The notes: generated from the sequence alone by a model not told the origin. Shown: positions 1-10,920, numbered from the stretch's first letter. The stretch is DNA of 49,694 nucleotides from Larix sibirica (GCA_004151065.3 NWUY0300021972.1:5533-55226); one strand, 5' to 3'. Numbers and translations are program-made.

Positions 1-22
1 TTATTATTATTATTATTATTAT
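1..22. repeat. ATT/TTA trinucleotide microsatellite
   Basis: The window opens with about seven uninterrupted TTA units before the sequence becomes ordinary AT-rich DNA. No gene is attached to it. Confidence 0.85.
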
Positions 23-2228
23 AAAAAATTATAAATACTTTTTTCCTTCTTAATTGAGTGAGTAAACTTAATATTTTTATTTTCTTTGAAGAACAATTTT
101 TACTTAAGGATGGTCAAAACTCTTTAAAAAAAACTGGTTTAAATTTGATTACTGATTTCAATTATAATTTTTGAATTCTACCAAAAATAATTACAGAAAA
201 TAAAAGTATTTAATAAACTGAAAATCAAATTTGATGTACTTATTTTGAGATTCTTAATCACATAACAAAATATAACCTTATATACTATTTAATTTGTTTC
301 AGATCTAACGAGGTATATTCCACCTAAATCAGCAATTAAAGCTACCGCTAAATGGATAATGTTGGCCATACTAACCTAACTTGTTGCACTGAATATATGA
401 ACAGCGATCCCAATTCCCATGCGTATGAATTGAACAAAAGGATTGGATCAAATGTATCCTGAAGTTTCCCATTCTTAATCTGCGAACTGTTTGGATGCAT
501 GCTATGTTTTGATGCCTTCTATTTTGACACATCATGTGTGGCTAAAACATTCTGATTACAGGTTATGCTATTAAATTTTCAACCTGTCTAAATTATAGAG
601 AGTGGTTGACTGCGATTGGATAAATGTATAGATAGATTATACATCATTCTTTCAAAAGCGTCACAAAAAAGAAGGCAGGCTGGTGCAATTGTGTCTGAAA
701 TGATGACAGAAAAAAAGTTTCCTCGGGTTCTGACTAGAACAGTGCCAATTTCTTAAAGGCAAATATTTTCAAGCTATACTCCATATTAATACCTATTGTA
801 AAATTATTACTATTCATAACATTGGCACTAAAATCCCCTAGAATGGAGTTCTATCGTGAAGTTGTCCACACAATTACAGAATCACCCAAACTAGCACATA
901 AAAAAAAAGCAGATGGAAACGTAGGGATCATTAATAAAAATTTGCATAGAGGACACAAGAAGCTACAAACGGAATTGGTTAATAATTAAGGCTTTAATCT
1001 TCCACGGGACGGGGAGCTTCATGATCTTGTTAATGGATTAATATGAGTGGGTGGTTGAATTGCACCCCAACCCCAGACAGGGAAATTGATTCCTCCTATT
1101 TATTATTTATGGCGGCGTGAGTTGATTCCTCATCGATGCGAGAATCAGAGAGAGACTGAATTGCGTCAGGAATAAAACACTGATTTCGTTTGATAGAATG
1201 CCCAGCAAGTTGAAACCCTCTCAACATGTTCGTGCATCCAACTGAAATGGGTAAGGAGATTCACTCTCAAAGAAGGTCAATTTTCGTACTCATTCAGAAT
1301 ATTTAATTGACACAAAAAATCCTTGAGAAAACCTTGGGCCAAACACCATAGTTCTTTACTTGCACCGGTATTACTTGACAGAGCGTAGCGTACATATTAT
1401 GTTGTATCGATAGTTACTGGTTCACTTACCAACGTTTCTTGGCCATAGCTGCCAGCAACATGCAAACAAAAAAAATGATGGGGTGGTTTGTTGGCTTCCA
1501 CTTCTTGGACATAGTTTCCCACACCTCCAAGCAAAAGAAGGGGTTTCTGTAACATTTTTGGTTGCTTCTTGTTAGCAACATCCCTCTACACAGTTTTTGT
1601 TGTTGCTTCTTAGCAACATCCCTCGACACTTGCAAATAGTCATAGTTGTAGGCTCTCGCAAACCTAATATAAACTTGCAAGTAGCCATAGCTATCCTTCG
1701 AAACCCTAATGCAACCCACATGCAACCTCGGTAAGACTAAACCCAAAACAACTCTAATGTAATCTCTGTATTGGTGTTTGAGGATTCTTCGTTTAGCTAC
1801 TTGGATTTTATTTAAATAGACTCAAAACCACCCAAAACCTAATTGTTAGNNAAATGCTTCCTCAACATTTGCACTCTAAAAACAATTTGAACCTCAAAAA
1901 ATTTCATCTAACATAAAGATCATCTTTTGAAATAAATCTATACTAATTTAAAAACTCCTCAATATCTCTCAATCTATAATAGTTTAAACACTTCACTCCT
2001 CATTATCTCTGCCTCTCATTGAACACTACTCTTATCAAAGTAAAAACATATAATTAACTACGTACAAAATAATTTACTTATTTCATATTTATATGTCATT
2101 TAATTTTTTTTTAAATATTTTTATTATTATTACTACTAACTAAAATCAACGATCTGATTCTACAAGTGTCGTCATATTATTTCCATCGATAATCAAACAA
2201 ACACCCCATTGATGTGACAGTGAACTAA
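23..2228. other. AT-rich intergenic stretch, no supported gene
   Basis: No ORF here resembles a known family. A 106-codon minus-strand frame at 1426-1746 has low-complexity repeats (LQV twice) and overlaps a near-tandem duplication whose copies, about 1561-1592 and 1601-1629, share a TTGCTTCTT...TAGCAACATCCCTC core. I treat it as chance. An assembly gap of two Ns lies at 1850-1851. Confidence 0.5.
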
Positions 2229-2369
2229 CTAAAGAAGCAATCCCTTCGTCTTCATGTATTCCGTAGCGTCATCGTACATTTCACCAATACCAAATTTGAA
2301 GGAGAAACCATTGTCCACCAATTTCTTGGACGAAATGTTTATTTTTGGCATCCCTGGCAGATCTCAAAC
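2229..2369 (-). pseudogene. Last exon of an anthocyanidin reductase/dihydroflavonol reductase-like SDR, probably frameshifted
   Basis: A minus-strand exon candidate follows an intron end of polypyrimidine plus ACAG (2370-2380) and stops at TAG 2229-2231. The readable 44-45 residues start DLPGMPK, then ISSKKL, GFSFKFGIGEMYD and KTKGLLL. This is the C-terminal pattern of the NADPH-dependent extended SDRs of flavonoid metabolism, closest in style to anthocyanidin reductase, where SSEKL, FSFKYGIEEIYD and KAKGLL are usual. Immediately after the acceptor the sequence reads TTTGAGATCTG; one more G would give the expected F-E-D-L-P frame, so a one-base deletion is likely. The preceding exons would lie at higher coordinates, beyond LINE 1, and I found none. 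It is either a gene fragment or the tail of a gene with a very long last intron. Family assignment is from motif memory; the pseudogene call is inference. Confidence 0.65.
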
Positions 2370-2680
2370 CTGTAAAAAAAAGTAAAGTATTCTATTACTT
2401 GTTATAACCAGATTAATATATGTCTACATCTAAGGAAATTTTGGGTGGATTAGAATTTTTATTTTTTTATAAATAAACAATTATAAAAGAAAATAATTGG
2501 TAGTTGATGCATGGATAACTCGTAGCTAATATATTGTTAACTCTTACCGGATGCTGGCTTCATGACAAATAACTTATTATTTATTTGTGACACTTAACTT
2601 GGCCTCACCGACCCTTTTCCCGTTATTGGCCACTAATTGTTATTCATTCATGCATTTGCTATCATGTATCTGCTACTAGT
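2370..2680. other. Short non-coding stretch between SDR exon and LINE 1
   Basis: AT-rich DNA without a coding signal. If the SDR exon belongs to an intact gene, this is the 3' part of its last intron. Confidence 0.4.
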
Positions 2681-2842
2681 TTTTTTTTCAGCAAAAAAAA
2701 GTATACTATTGATATTCGATAATTAAACTTCCCAAACATTTCTCACAGCCTGTATTGTCCCAAAATTCAAAAAGACAAGAAACATACAAAATTAAAAAAT
2801 ATTCACAGAGCCATCGTGACATTTATGTTGACCCTGGAATTC

Positions 2843-3328
2843 TTACCATATATTAACTCCTTCTTCTCTTTCCATTTCTTGTTTCGATAATTTATCCGCG
2901 AGTGAGTTATGTTGTCGATAGACGTGCTCAAAGGAAATATTTTTGAACATTTGAATTTCAGCCTTGATTCTGTAGAACCAATGAAAAAGAGAAGTAACCT
3001 TCAGATTGTAGTCACCAAAGGCCCATTTGATAGTAACCCAAGAATCCCCAAAAACTTTGAGTTCACCAATACAGAAAGTGTTTGCCACTTTCATAATACA
3101 CCAAAGAGCAAGAAGTTCTCCTTTCATGTTAATACATATTCCACAATTAATTCTTAGAGTGAAATAATGATCTTGATTTAATAAGACAGCTCCACCTGCA
3201 GCACACAAGCCATCTTTTGCAGCACCATCGAAAAAAGAACCAACACCATTGATCTGAAAATTAAATGTGTTCACTTTTTGAATCCTTGGATATGCTTCCT
3301 CCATACAGTAATCTTTAACCAGGTTCAA
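2843..3328 (-). pseudogene. LINE 1 ORF2 C-terminal RNase H domain
   Basis: The 161-codon frame encodes a type I RNase H of the plant LINE class, which degrades template RNA in RNA-DNA hybrids during retrotransposition. The acidic residues are all recognisable: Asp in FDGAA, Glu in KGELLALW, Asp in VFGDS and Asp in LADKLSK. It is out of frame with the upstream zf-RVT block, so a frameshift in about 3330-3490 separates it from the rest of ORF2. The same domain in LINE X and LINE Y is clearly homologous (FDGAATSGKC, AELLALW, IFGDS, QADKLSK), placing these copies in one family. Confidence 0.88.
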
Positions 3329-3489
3329 TACTTGAATACAAGTATTTTGCAGAATCTTGATTTTATTTTCAAAAGCAACTTGTTACGAGTATGTCGGATA
3401 ATCCACGAAGTCATAGCTGAAAGAGTAGGATGAGATCTATAGATTCTGATCCAATTAAGACAACAGAGGTCAAAATCAAATCCCCAATG

Positions 3490-5946
3490 CTAATCAAGCT
3501 TCAATGTAGACAAGATCATATTCCAAATCTTTCTTGTAAACTCACATTCAACAAGTAAATGTTTTGTGGTTTCATAATTAGTTTTGCATAACAAGAAAAT
3601 ACTTGGTCCACACCACCCTTTTTTAATGAGATTGTCCCAAGTTTTAAGACCATATAGTAGAGCATGCCACACAAAGCATTTGATTTTCAACGGTATCTGC
3701 CAATTCCATAGCCTTTTATACCACCAGTTCTTCGGGAAATAACATTTGTTTCTTATGATGGCGTTGTAAGCAGATTTAGCCGTAATAATGCCAGTACATG
3801 GATTACCATTCCAAAAACGATCATCTTTTTCAGGAGAAAGACGACAACCTACCGAGTTCAAATTGCTAATGTATCAATTCCACTCAAAAGTTGCATGCCC
3901 AATTAAACCCAGGTCCTTTGCATAAAACCAGTAGGCATTATGTTTAGACTTGATACTCATCTTCTTTATATTATTAAGAGTATAAAGACCACAGTTTTTC
4001 AGATAACATAGAATATCCTCTGACAGTTTGTAGTTTTCTTCCATACCCAGAATTGGTTCAATACCAACTGATATCTCTTTACCATTCCCAACACGCCATA
4101 TGAGATCTTTTTCCATCCAATTATAAACTTTGATGAACCCAACCCAAACAGATGAAGTTCCTCTTGTTCTTTTTTTTGGATTCGTTATCCAATATAAATT
4201 TTTCCCTTTTATATACTTCACGGAAAGAACTTTGGACCATAGTGTAGATCCAAATGGCTTCCTCCAGAAGATTTTATGTCGTAGAGCACAACTGAAAGTG
4301 AACAATTTTTTTATTCCCCATCCTCCACAACTTTCTAACAATGCTAATCTGTCCCAACTAGCCATAACCAGATTGCTTCGATCTATACCTCCAGTCCAAA
4401 GAAAATTGAAAAATACTTTCCTTGATAAATTGATGATAGAACTTGGGACTTTTAAGAGAGAGAACCAATAAACAGGTATCCTTGTCATAACTACTTTTAA
4501 AAGAGTGAGTCTTCCTCCCACCGACAATAGTCTGTATGTCCACAGGTTAATTTTGCATTCAACCTTTGAAAAAAGCCATGACCAGTCTTTGATCTTGTAA
4601 TCATTAGGCTTTAAGAAAAATCCTAAGTATTTAACACCATCCTCTGGATGACAAAATTTATATGGCATAATTTCCTTTAATTTAGCAAGCTTCAGATCTG
4701 CAATTTTGTAATGGAAGAAGCTAGATTTAGTACAAGTCACCAACATACCTGATGCATCACAAAACACATTTATAATTTCCTTATAGCTCAACCATTCATA
4801 AATAGAATCTGTCCCATCTAATAAGACATCATCTACAAAAATAAGGTGAGAGAGAGGAAAATCAGCTAAGAACTTTATACCCTTAATTTTACCTTCAGAT
4901 TTATCTTTAATTATCAATCTACTGAAACCTTCAATAACTAAAAGGAATAAGAGAGGAGACAAAGGGAATCCTTGTCTTATACCCCTAGTGCTTTTGAAGA
5001 AACTTGAAGGAGCACCATTTATCAATACTGCAATGTTTGTAGTAGAAACACAAGCCATTATCCAGTTTAAAATCAGAGGAGGAATACGAATTTGTATGAG
5101 GATCAGTCTCAAGAAAACCGAGTCATCTCTATCATACGCTTTCTCCAAATCCATTTTGAGTAAAACAACCTTCAAATTTCTCTTCTTAATGGAATGAATG
5201 ATCCCTGAAGAGATATTAATTGCATCTAAAATTTGATGATCCTGCAGAAAGCCAAATTGTTAAGATGATATGTGCCTTGAAAGGGATGGCTTCATTCAAA
5301 TAGAAATAATCTTTTAAATAAGTTTATAGGCCAGATTGCATAAGGCGATTGGTCTAAAATCCCCAAAGGTTTTAGGTTTACTGCACTTTGGGACCAATGT
5401 GATGAAAGTAGAGTTTAGGGCCCCTGAAATGAAACCTTCAGTTCTTGAGAATTCCACCATATTCAAAATATCCTCACCCATGATGTCAAAAAAGTGCAAA
5501 AAAATCTCAATTGTCTAGCCATCGAGACATGGAATTTTTTCCTTAGCAAATAACTTCAGAGTTTCTTCAATCTCCAACAAAGTTTCCTGTTTACCCAATT
5601 CCTCAGCTTCATGATCATCAAAGAATTTAGGGAACAGTCTGGCTATTCTCAATTGAGCACCCAAATCACGTTGCCCAGTATCCGAGAATATTTTACCAAA
5701 AAAACTTTTAGCAGATAATTGCAAATTCTTTTGACCAATGATTGTTTTTCCCACATCGTGAGTTAGTTCCCAAATAGCATTGGTATTTTTCTTGTGAAAA
5801 GCATAGGAATGGAATTTTTTTTTTTTGCCCCCCAGCCCAATCCATAGGGATATGCTTTTAAGTCTCCAGTCCATCTCTTCTTGTTGAAGGATAAGATCCT
5901 TCCTTTGCTCAAGATCTTTCAATTTTATAAAATCACCTTCTCCCAT
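3490..5946 (-). pseudogene. LINE 1 ORF2 reverse transcriptase and zf-RVT region
   Basis: A single minus-strand frame runs through this interval with several in-frame stops, at about 5515, several in 5200-5320 and one near 3870. It starts in the linker ahead of RT (AKEKIPCLDG), passes TFITLVPK and FRPIALCN (fingers), then motif A in KMDLEKAYD, motif B in GIRQGFPLSP and motif C in FVDD, about residues 9-15, 65-74 and 113-116 counted from the Met at 5175. Both catalytic Asp of FVDD remain. The 3' part is the zf-RVT domain (WWYKRLWNWQIPLKIKCFVWH), whose Cys/His set is partly lost. The function was target-primed reverse transcription; the stops make it inactive. An independent in-frame Met at 5175 is only a track start, not a real gene start. 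Confidence 0.92.
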
Positions 5947-6046
5947 ATCTGGTCAAAATTCTTGTTATGAAGTTCCTGGATCTGTTCCTCCAACTCATAA
6001 TACACCTGAAGATCCTTGACATTCTGCTTTTTTATCCATTTTGTAA

Positions 6047-6910
6047 CTAAAGATCTTTTAGTTTCCTTAGTTTGAAAACTATTAGATCCATTGGATTCAA
6101 GTCTTCAAATAATTCAAAATTGAGCCAAAAATTCCGAATAAGAGTACAGAAGTAATCTTTCTTTAAACGTGAACTGTTCAATTTGAATGGAAACTTCAAC
6201 AGGGTTTTCGAAACATCTAGTTGAAGAAAAACCGACCAATGGTCAAAAAATTTTACTTCCCCCACCCAAGACCTGTATCTCTAGAAAAATTGAAGAAATG
6301 ACGATTTAACAAGAAATTTATCCAGTATTTTATGAATACCTTCCATACCGAGCCTAGCATTTGTCCATGTAGGGGAAAGAACACAAGGATGAACATCCAC
6401 TAAGTCAAAAGAACACAGAAGCTTTGAGAAATAATCATCCATATCATCCATTTTAGCAGAAGGTCCCCAGATCTCAGAAACAAACATAGTAAAGTTAAGA
6501 TCACCTGTGATAATTAGATTTTCGATATTTTGAAGACCAGATAACTTAAGGGAATCCCAGAAGGGACCCCTATCTTTATAGGGTCCATAGAAATTCAGTA
6601 TGGAAAAATTCTTATTAAGGCTCCCACACCAATACTCAATAAAAATACCCCATCTTGTCTTGAAAGATCGAAAATTATAAAATCGAGGATTCCATCCAAC
6701 TAATAATCCACTTGACAAACCAACAAAACTTACGGCCGAAAATTCCCACCTAGGCAAACAACTAGAAATTTTAACCAAGGAACACGAATCATCACACATG
6801 GTTTCTTGAAGCAAAATTATCTCTGGGCTAGTAGACTGAATTAATTTGGTTAAGGCCCTAACCCTAGAAGCCTTCCCCAAACACCTAACATTAATGGATA
6901 AAATTGTCAT
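6047..6910 (-). pseudogene. LINE 1 ORF2 N-terminal AP-like endonuclease
   Basis: ORF2 begins at ATG 6908-6910 with MTILSINVRCLGK, and the exonuclease-endonuclease-phosphatase fold residues follow: Asn7, Glu36 in LLQET, Tyr108 in NFYGP, Asp137 and Asn139 in ITGDLNF, then SPTWTN and LDKFLV. After a stop near 6281 the same frame continues with FFDHWSV, the SDH-like C-terminal His motif. This domain nicks target DNA. The frame is lost between about 5947 and 6046 before the RT block. The start codon overlaps the end of ORF1 by 20 nt, which supports the choice of start. Confidence 0.88.
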
Positions 6911-8291
6911 TAATCACCCACCAAAATGGGCCTCTCTGCTCTAAGTGCCCCATTGTAACAACAGAGGGTAAAATATCATTCTCCTTATCAGATTCAACAA
7001 TTTTAGCGGAAACCGGTTTATAACTAATAGCTTCGACAATCAAGGAAGGGTGCTTAAGTTTCTTTTTATTTTTCCCGATAATGACATTCTGAAATAGTGA
7101 CATTCTGAAAACACAAGCATTGAATAGGTTCGACATCTGGATTCAAGGAGGGGTTCTCAGAATACACTTTCAGCGGTGTAAAATAGTCAACTAAATTAGG
7201 TGGGATATATCCGTTTTCATCCAGAATATTCCTTTCTGATAAAGAGAAAACCCCGTAGCCTCCTCAACACTAGAAGGCGACCTATTCACAATATCCCCCA
7301 CATTTTGTTCACAATGTTCCTCCAAATCTGTAAACGAATCCACGATAGGGCTTATATGAGGAGTACTTACCCCAGGCAAAATGAGGGAAGAATTGCTACC
7401 CAAAGTAACACAACAGGATGAAACCCCCTCATGGTTCTTAACAGGAGAAGAAACCCCCAGATTTAAAATGACATCACGAGTAGATATACGTTTATCTAAA
7501 ACTTTTTATGCTGCAATATAAAAATCTACTTCAGCTTTGGAAACATCCTTATAGGTTGTAACAGAATTTGGAGAAAAATTACCCAGGACATAGCTCTTTG
7601 GTGTAGAAATCCTATAAATCAATTGATAACAACCCAACGAACTCAAGCTAGAGTCCACAGTGGCATCATATTCATGATCCTACAACAAAAGATAAGGGCA
7701 TTTAGCCAGAATATGTCCCGTGTTTATGCAATTATAACACCAAAATGGAATTTTGAAGTAATCCAATCGTTGCTGGAAAACATGAGCACCCCATGAAACT
7801 TCCACCTCTACCGGAAATCCTTTTGCCATATCAAATTCAACCATAACCCTAGATATTCGCCTATCCACATCAAATAGGGATTTTTTATCCACTCTGATAA
7901 ATTTGTTGACTGCGTTAGCCAAGCCAATTAGGATATTTTCAGTCCAGAGCTCAATGGGTAAGCCCGGTATGAACATCCACAGATGTCTTCTAGACTGCTT
8001 CTCCCTCATCGGGTCAAATGAGGTATGCCATTGTTTTAACATAATAGATCTGTCTTTGAAAAGCCAGGTGCCCGATAGAATTTCCCTAATATGCTCAGGG
8101 TCTGGAAAAATGAAAAGTATCCATCGATTCACCAGGAAGTTAACCCTAGGAGAAAAACCCACAACAGGTGCCCAATTCTTGTTTACCCAATCCAACTTTT
8201 CTCCTCGATTCCCCGCAACAAACTCTATGTGACCCACCAATGCTCTATTAGCCAACATTTCCACTCTATCCAAATTTACTTTTTGCATCAA
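6891..8291 (-). pseudogene. LINE 1 ORF1, DUF4283-like RNA-binding protein with CCHC zinc knuckle
   Basis: One minus-strand frame of about 466 codons is readable with a few in-frame stops (after CPYLLL near 7680, near 7500, near 7190 and shortly before 7136). The N-terminal part (VGHIEFVAGNRG through the RRHLWMFIPGLPIELW and VDRRISRVMVEFD segments) is the DUF4283-like domain of plant LINE ORF1. Near codon 190 lies a zinc knuckle, C-YN-C-INTG-H-ILAK-C (CX2CX4HX4C), in intact spacing. The family role is RNA chaperone in the LINE ribonucleoprotein. The frame starts with TTG/ATG at 8291/8288 directly downstream of a stop, so the true N-terminus is in another frame (next entry). The frame ends inside the ORF2 start. 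Confidence 0.82.
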
Positions 8292-8296
8292 TGATA

Positions 8297-8500
8297 TACT
8301 GGTCTAAACCCTCTTTAGCCTTCACCGACTTTTCTTCGACACCACGCCTTCTCGCCTTCTCCCCGTAGAGACTCTTCCCCTTCACCCTACTCTCCTCCTC
8401 GGTAAACTGCTCAACGTCCCAACCCGACCCAACATTCCGCTGTGAACATAGTCCATTTTGACTTGAACACAGTCCATTTTGACGAGGCCCATCCTCAACT
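8297..8500 (-). pseudogene. LINE 1 ORF1 N-terminal extension in a shifted frame
   Basis: Immediately upstream of the ORF1 block a different minus frame is open for about 65 codons, with a highly charged segment (EQFTEEESRVKGKSL, EKARRRGVEEKSVKAKEG). It contains a 21-22-bp tandem repeat at about 8446-8485 that duplicates the residues QNGLCS. A frameshift near 8290 most simply joins it to the DUF4283 frame. The coding nature is inferred from openness and composition. Confidence 0.45.
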
Positions 8501-8520
8501 ATGGTGAAATGGATGCGTAG

Positions 8521-9050
8521 GGTTTGGAAATTGCTGGAAAATCTGGCAGGATGATTGGAGATGGAATGCAGTAGGTCTTGGAGTCAAGCTGATTCAATGG
8601 ATCAACCCAGTATTAACCAAGGGTAAAAAAAGTGGGAAAAATATATTCTGCTATTTCCTCTTCGATTATTTTTTGCTTCTACTGTTTTTTCAGTTTTTTC
8701 TTTCGGGTTTGCCTTGTATTTGTTTTGGAAAGGTGTTGTTATTTTCATATTTGGGTCACCTTTTTCAGTTTGAAAAGGGAGGGTCACATCGATCTGTTTT
8801 GGGGGGCCCTTGCCCCTTTGCCCTACTATTTATCCATTCATCACCTACCAGTTATTTTTTATATTCTTTTTTCTTTTAATTGTTTATTTTGAATTTAAAG
8901 CGAATACCATAAAATTGATTTGGATAGTACACTTATTTCAATCTTGGAAAAACATAGGAAGTAGAGTAGTCTACTCCATCAATCTAATAAAAATAAAAAT
9001 AAGGCCTTCTCTCTCAAAATCTGTATGTAATAATCCACAGAGTTAATATC
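8521..9050. other. AT-rich non-coding stretch
   Basis: T-rich sequence at 8640-8900 gives long hydrophobic plus-strand frames with heavy Phe/Leu content, which reflect base composition and not protein. Nothing else supported. Confidence 0.5.
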
Positions 9051-9260
9051 TTAGGAATAAATCCCACCGCCTTGAGAAAAAGTAACACTGATCAAGTACA
9101 TCTGCTGATCAAAACCCAATAAGCATCGCTTCACAAAACAATCGTGGAAATGAAGTCTCAACAAGCTTGGAGCTTGAGTGGTATCTTTGTCCAGCGCCTG
9201 CTAAGTGTCGATTTCACTTTTGACTCCAAGTTGAGGCATTTTTCCTCGTAAATTGTCCAT
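9051..9260 (-). pseudogene. Class III peroxidase fragment (distal haem region)
   Basis: One minus-strand frame of 70 codons, interrupted by one TAG, reads KMPQLGVKSEIDT, stop, QALDKDTTQAPSLLRLHFHDCFVK and then loses similarity. RLHFHDCFV with the preceding APSLL is the distal haem signature of secretory class III plant peroxidases: the Arg and second His are the acid-base catalytic pair, and the Cys is one of the conserved disulfide cysteines. The upstream CPxLE..VxxEI region is also matched, with the first Cys changed to Met. The glycine-rich GCDASVLL segment that should follow is destroyed after the Lys-Arg-Cys. No signal peptide, proximal haem domain or further exon was found, so this is a relic of exon 1-2. 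Peroxidases oxidise phenolics with H2O2 in the cell wall. Confidence 0.75.
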
Positions 9261-9401
9261 GAAAGCCCATCCACGGGTGTCCGCAGATCGTCTACACCGA
9301 CATATTCTACACTGGTAGAGATTATGTACGAAGATACAAATACATATTCTGAGATAGAAATTTAAGTGCAAGTCTAATGGCATCTGCAATATTTATGTAA
9401 T

Positions 9402-9600
9402 ACTGGGTCGTCCAAACGAATAGACCTGCGAACAAATTCTGAAGAAATCACCCGCATTAACTGGGTTGTCCAAAAGAATACACCTACGAACAGATTGTGA
9501 AGAAATCTTGCTCACGAACAGGGTCCTCCAGCATAGTGCTCAGGGTTGCGGTTAGTCATAGTCATCCAGTATAGTGGTCAGCCTTGCGGTTAAATCAGAG
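9402..9600. repeat. Two adjoining short tandem duplications (58 bp and 38 bp)
   Basis: Two 58-bp units start at 9402 and 9460, sharing ACTGGGT-GTCCAAA-GAATA-ACCT-CGAACA. Directly after come two 38-bp units starting at 9524 and 9562 (CCAG-ATAGTG-TCAG--TTGCGGTTA). The copies are about 80-85% identical. The 9260-9750 stretch is more GC-rich than its surroundings but has no coding frame I can recognise. Confidence 0.8.
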
Positions 9601-9884
9601 TAGTAACAGAGGAGGAGGAGCGGGGTGTCGGCATAGGAATCAGGCAATTAATACAACGGATTCCCAGGGAGACGTCCACCTGGTGATCCGCTACCTCATC
9701 AGGCAGAGACTTTGTTAATCCCACATCTACGACAGGCGATCAGTGATCATATTTGAAGGACTGGTTTTAATTTTATATTGAAGGATATATATTTACCAAA
9801 TCTTTCAACGTGGAAACACTAAAAAACAATTGTACTTTAATTGAAAAGAAATTAGTTACACACTTCATTAAAAAAATAGTTTAT

Positions 9885-9996
9885 AAAATAAATTATACTT
9901 CCAAATTTTAACAATGTTAAAAAATAATCAAATATTTAACAAAATAAATTATACTTCCAAATTTTAACAATGTTAAAAAATAATCAAATATTTAAC
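9885..9996. repeat. Perfect 56-bp tandem duplication
   Basis: Bases 9885-9940 and 9941-9996 are identical as far as I can read, starting AAAATAAATTATACTTCC. Perfect identity in decayed surroundings points to a recent replication-slippage or unequal-exchange event. Confidence 0.92.
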
Positions 9997-10181
9997 GAAG
10001 AAATTGTAATTTTAATAAAACAATAAATTTACACATTTTTTAAAAATCAAAATTATTTACAAAACTATTATTTTATATAACTTGATACAATTCAAAAAAT
10101 GTTAATCAAGAACTTGCTTCCATTTATTTTATATTATTCAAAATTATCAAAATTTACATTATGGAGGAGATGAAGCTATTT

Positions 10182-10307
10182 GCCCAATGGAAGAGGCTTC
10201 CAAGCTTTCATTAGTTTCCATGCATCATAAATGGCATTCCAATCTATCTCAACTTTACAGAGTGGTCTTGTTATTCTCCGCCCAAATTTATCCAAACACG
10301 CAAGCTG
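10182..10307 (-). other. Possible terminal exon of an unidentified gene
   Basis: On the minus strand a pyrimidine-rich stretch ending in CTGCAG (about 10308-10325) precedes an open segment of about 42 codons reading LACLDKFGRRITRPL, VEIDWNAIYDAWKLM and KAWKPLPLGK before TAG at 10182-10184. The composition (Trp, charged and hydrophobic residues alternating) looks like real protein, unlike the AT-rich frames nearby. I do not recognise the family and found no upstream exon. It could be the 3' exon of a broken gene or chance. Confidence 0.35.
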
Positions 10308-10380
10308 CAGATGAATGAACAATACCAAATCTGCAGACAAAAATATATGGCCAAACAAAGATCAAGATGGAACTTGATAT

Positions 10381-10920
10381 GTAATCCAAACATAAATACA
10401 CAATAAGCTGTGTAATTCAAACATAGATACACAGTAAGCAAGCAAATAATTCAAAATGATTCATGATGGAGACTATAGTGGAGGCCTTCTTCTCCAAACA
10501 CGTTCCAGACTCAAATTCACGGCATCTTTTACCATAAAAACAGTGTTCACCACCAGAAATGAATGTTCCAAACTCCCATCTCTTCAAATAAAGGTTGAAC
10601 TAATTTTTTTTTTCCAAGAATTATATATGAAAACTTTCCTCAAACACAAAAATCAAAGCAAAAGTTTGAGCTTGAAAAACTTCTTTCCAAATCGCAAGAT
10701 TCAAAATATCTAAACTTTCCTCGACACAAAAATCAAAGCCAGGCCAAAAACTTAGAAAAACTCCTTCTAAAAGGCCATAATTTTAGGAGGATGTGAAAGT
10801 TAATTAATTAAATAATGTGAATTAATTAATTAATTATCATGAACTATTTTAGGAAAATGTAAGTCAATTAATTAAGTAATATATTAATTAGTTAAATAAT
10901 TTGAGCTTATGCACTTTATA
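10381..10920. repeat. Cluster of short direct repeats
   Basis: Three duplications follow each other: a 31-bp-period pair at 10381-10408/10412-10439 (GTAAT-CAAACATA-ATACACA-TAAGC), an 81-bp-spaced pair at 10632-10659/10713-10739 (AACTTTCCTC--ACACAAAAATC), and a 66-bp-period AT-rich pair from about 10781 and 10847 (TTTTAGGA, AATTAATTAA). No gene is present; the 85-codon plus frame at 10456 is low-complexity. Confidence 0.7.

Larger units (their letters stand above)
2681..8520 (-). mobile_element. LINE 1: near full-length plant L1-type non-LTR retrotransposon, inactivated
   Basis: Read on the minus strand the order is ORF1 (DUF4283-like plus CCHC zinc knuckle), ORF2 endonuclease, reverse transcriptase, zf-RVT and RNase H, then a 3' end near a run of nine A (2681-2689, T on the plus strand). 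This is the standard layout of plant L1 elements with a C-terminal RNase H. All domains are present, so it is not strongly 5'-truncated, but in-frame stops occur in ORF1, the endonuclease and RT, and there are frameshifts between endonuclease and RT and before RNase H. The ends are approximate: no clear target-site duplication was found. It lies directly upstream of the SDR exon in antisense-compatible orientation, so it may sit in that gene's intron. Confidence 0.9.

Noticed and set aside
1426-1746. 106-codon minus-strand ORF
   Set aside because: It overlaps a local duplication (AGCAACATCCCTC), has no family motif and no gene-like context.
8660-8700. Possible target-site duplication of LINE 1 (TGCTTCTACTG compared with TCTGCTACTAG near 2665)
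   Set aside because: The match is short, imperfect and next to T-runs, so it is not convincing.
8632-9046. Overlapping hydrophobic plus-strand ORFs that look like membrane proteins
   Set aside because: Phe/Leu-rich frames are produced by T-rich sequence; three overlapping frames are open at once.
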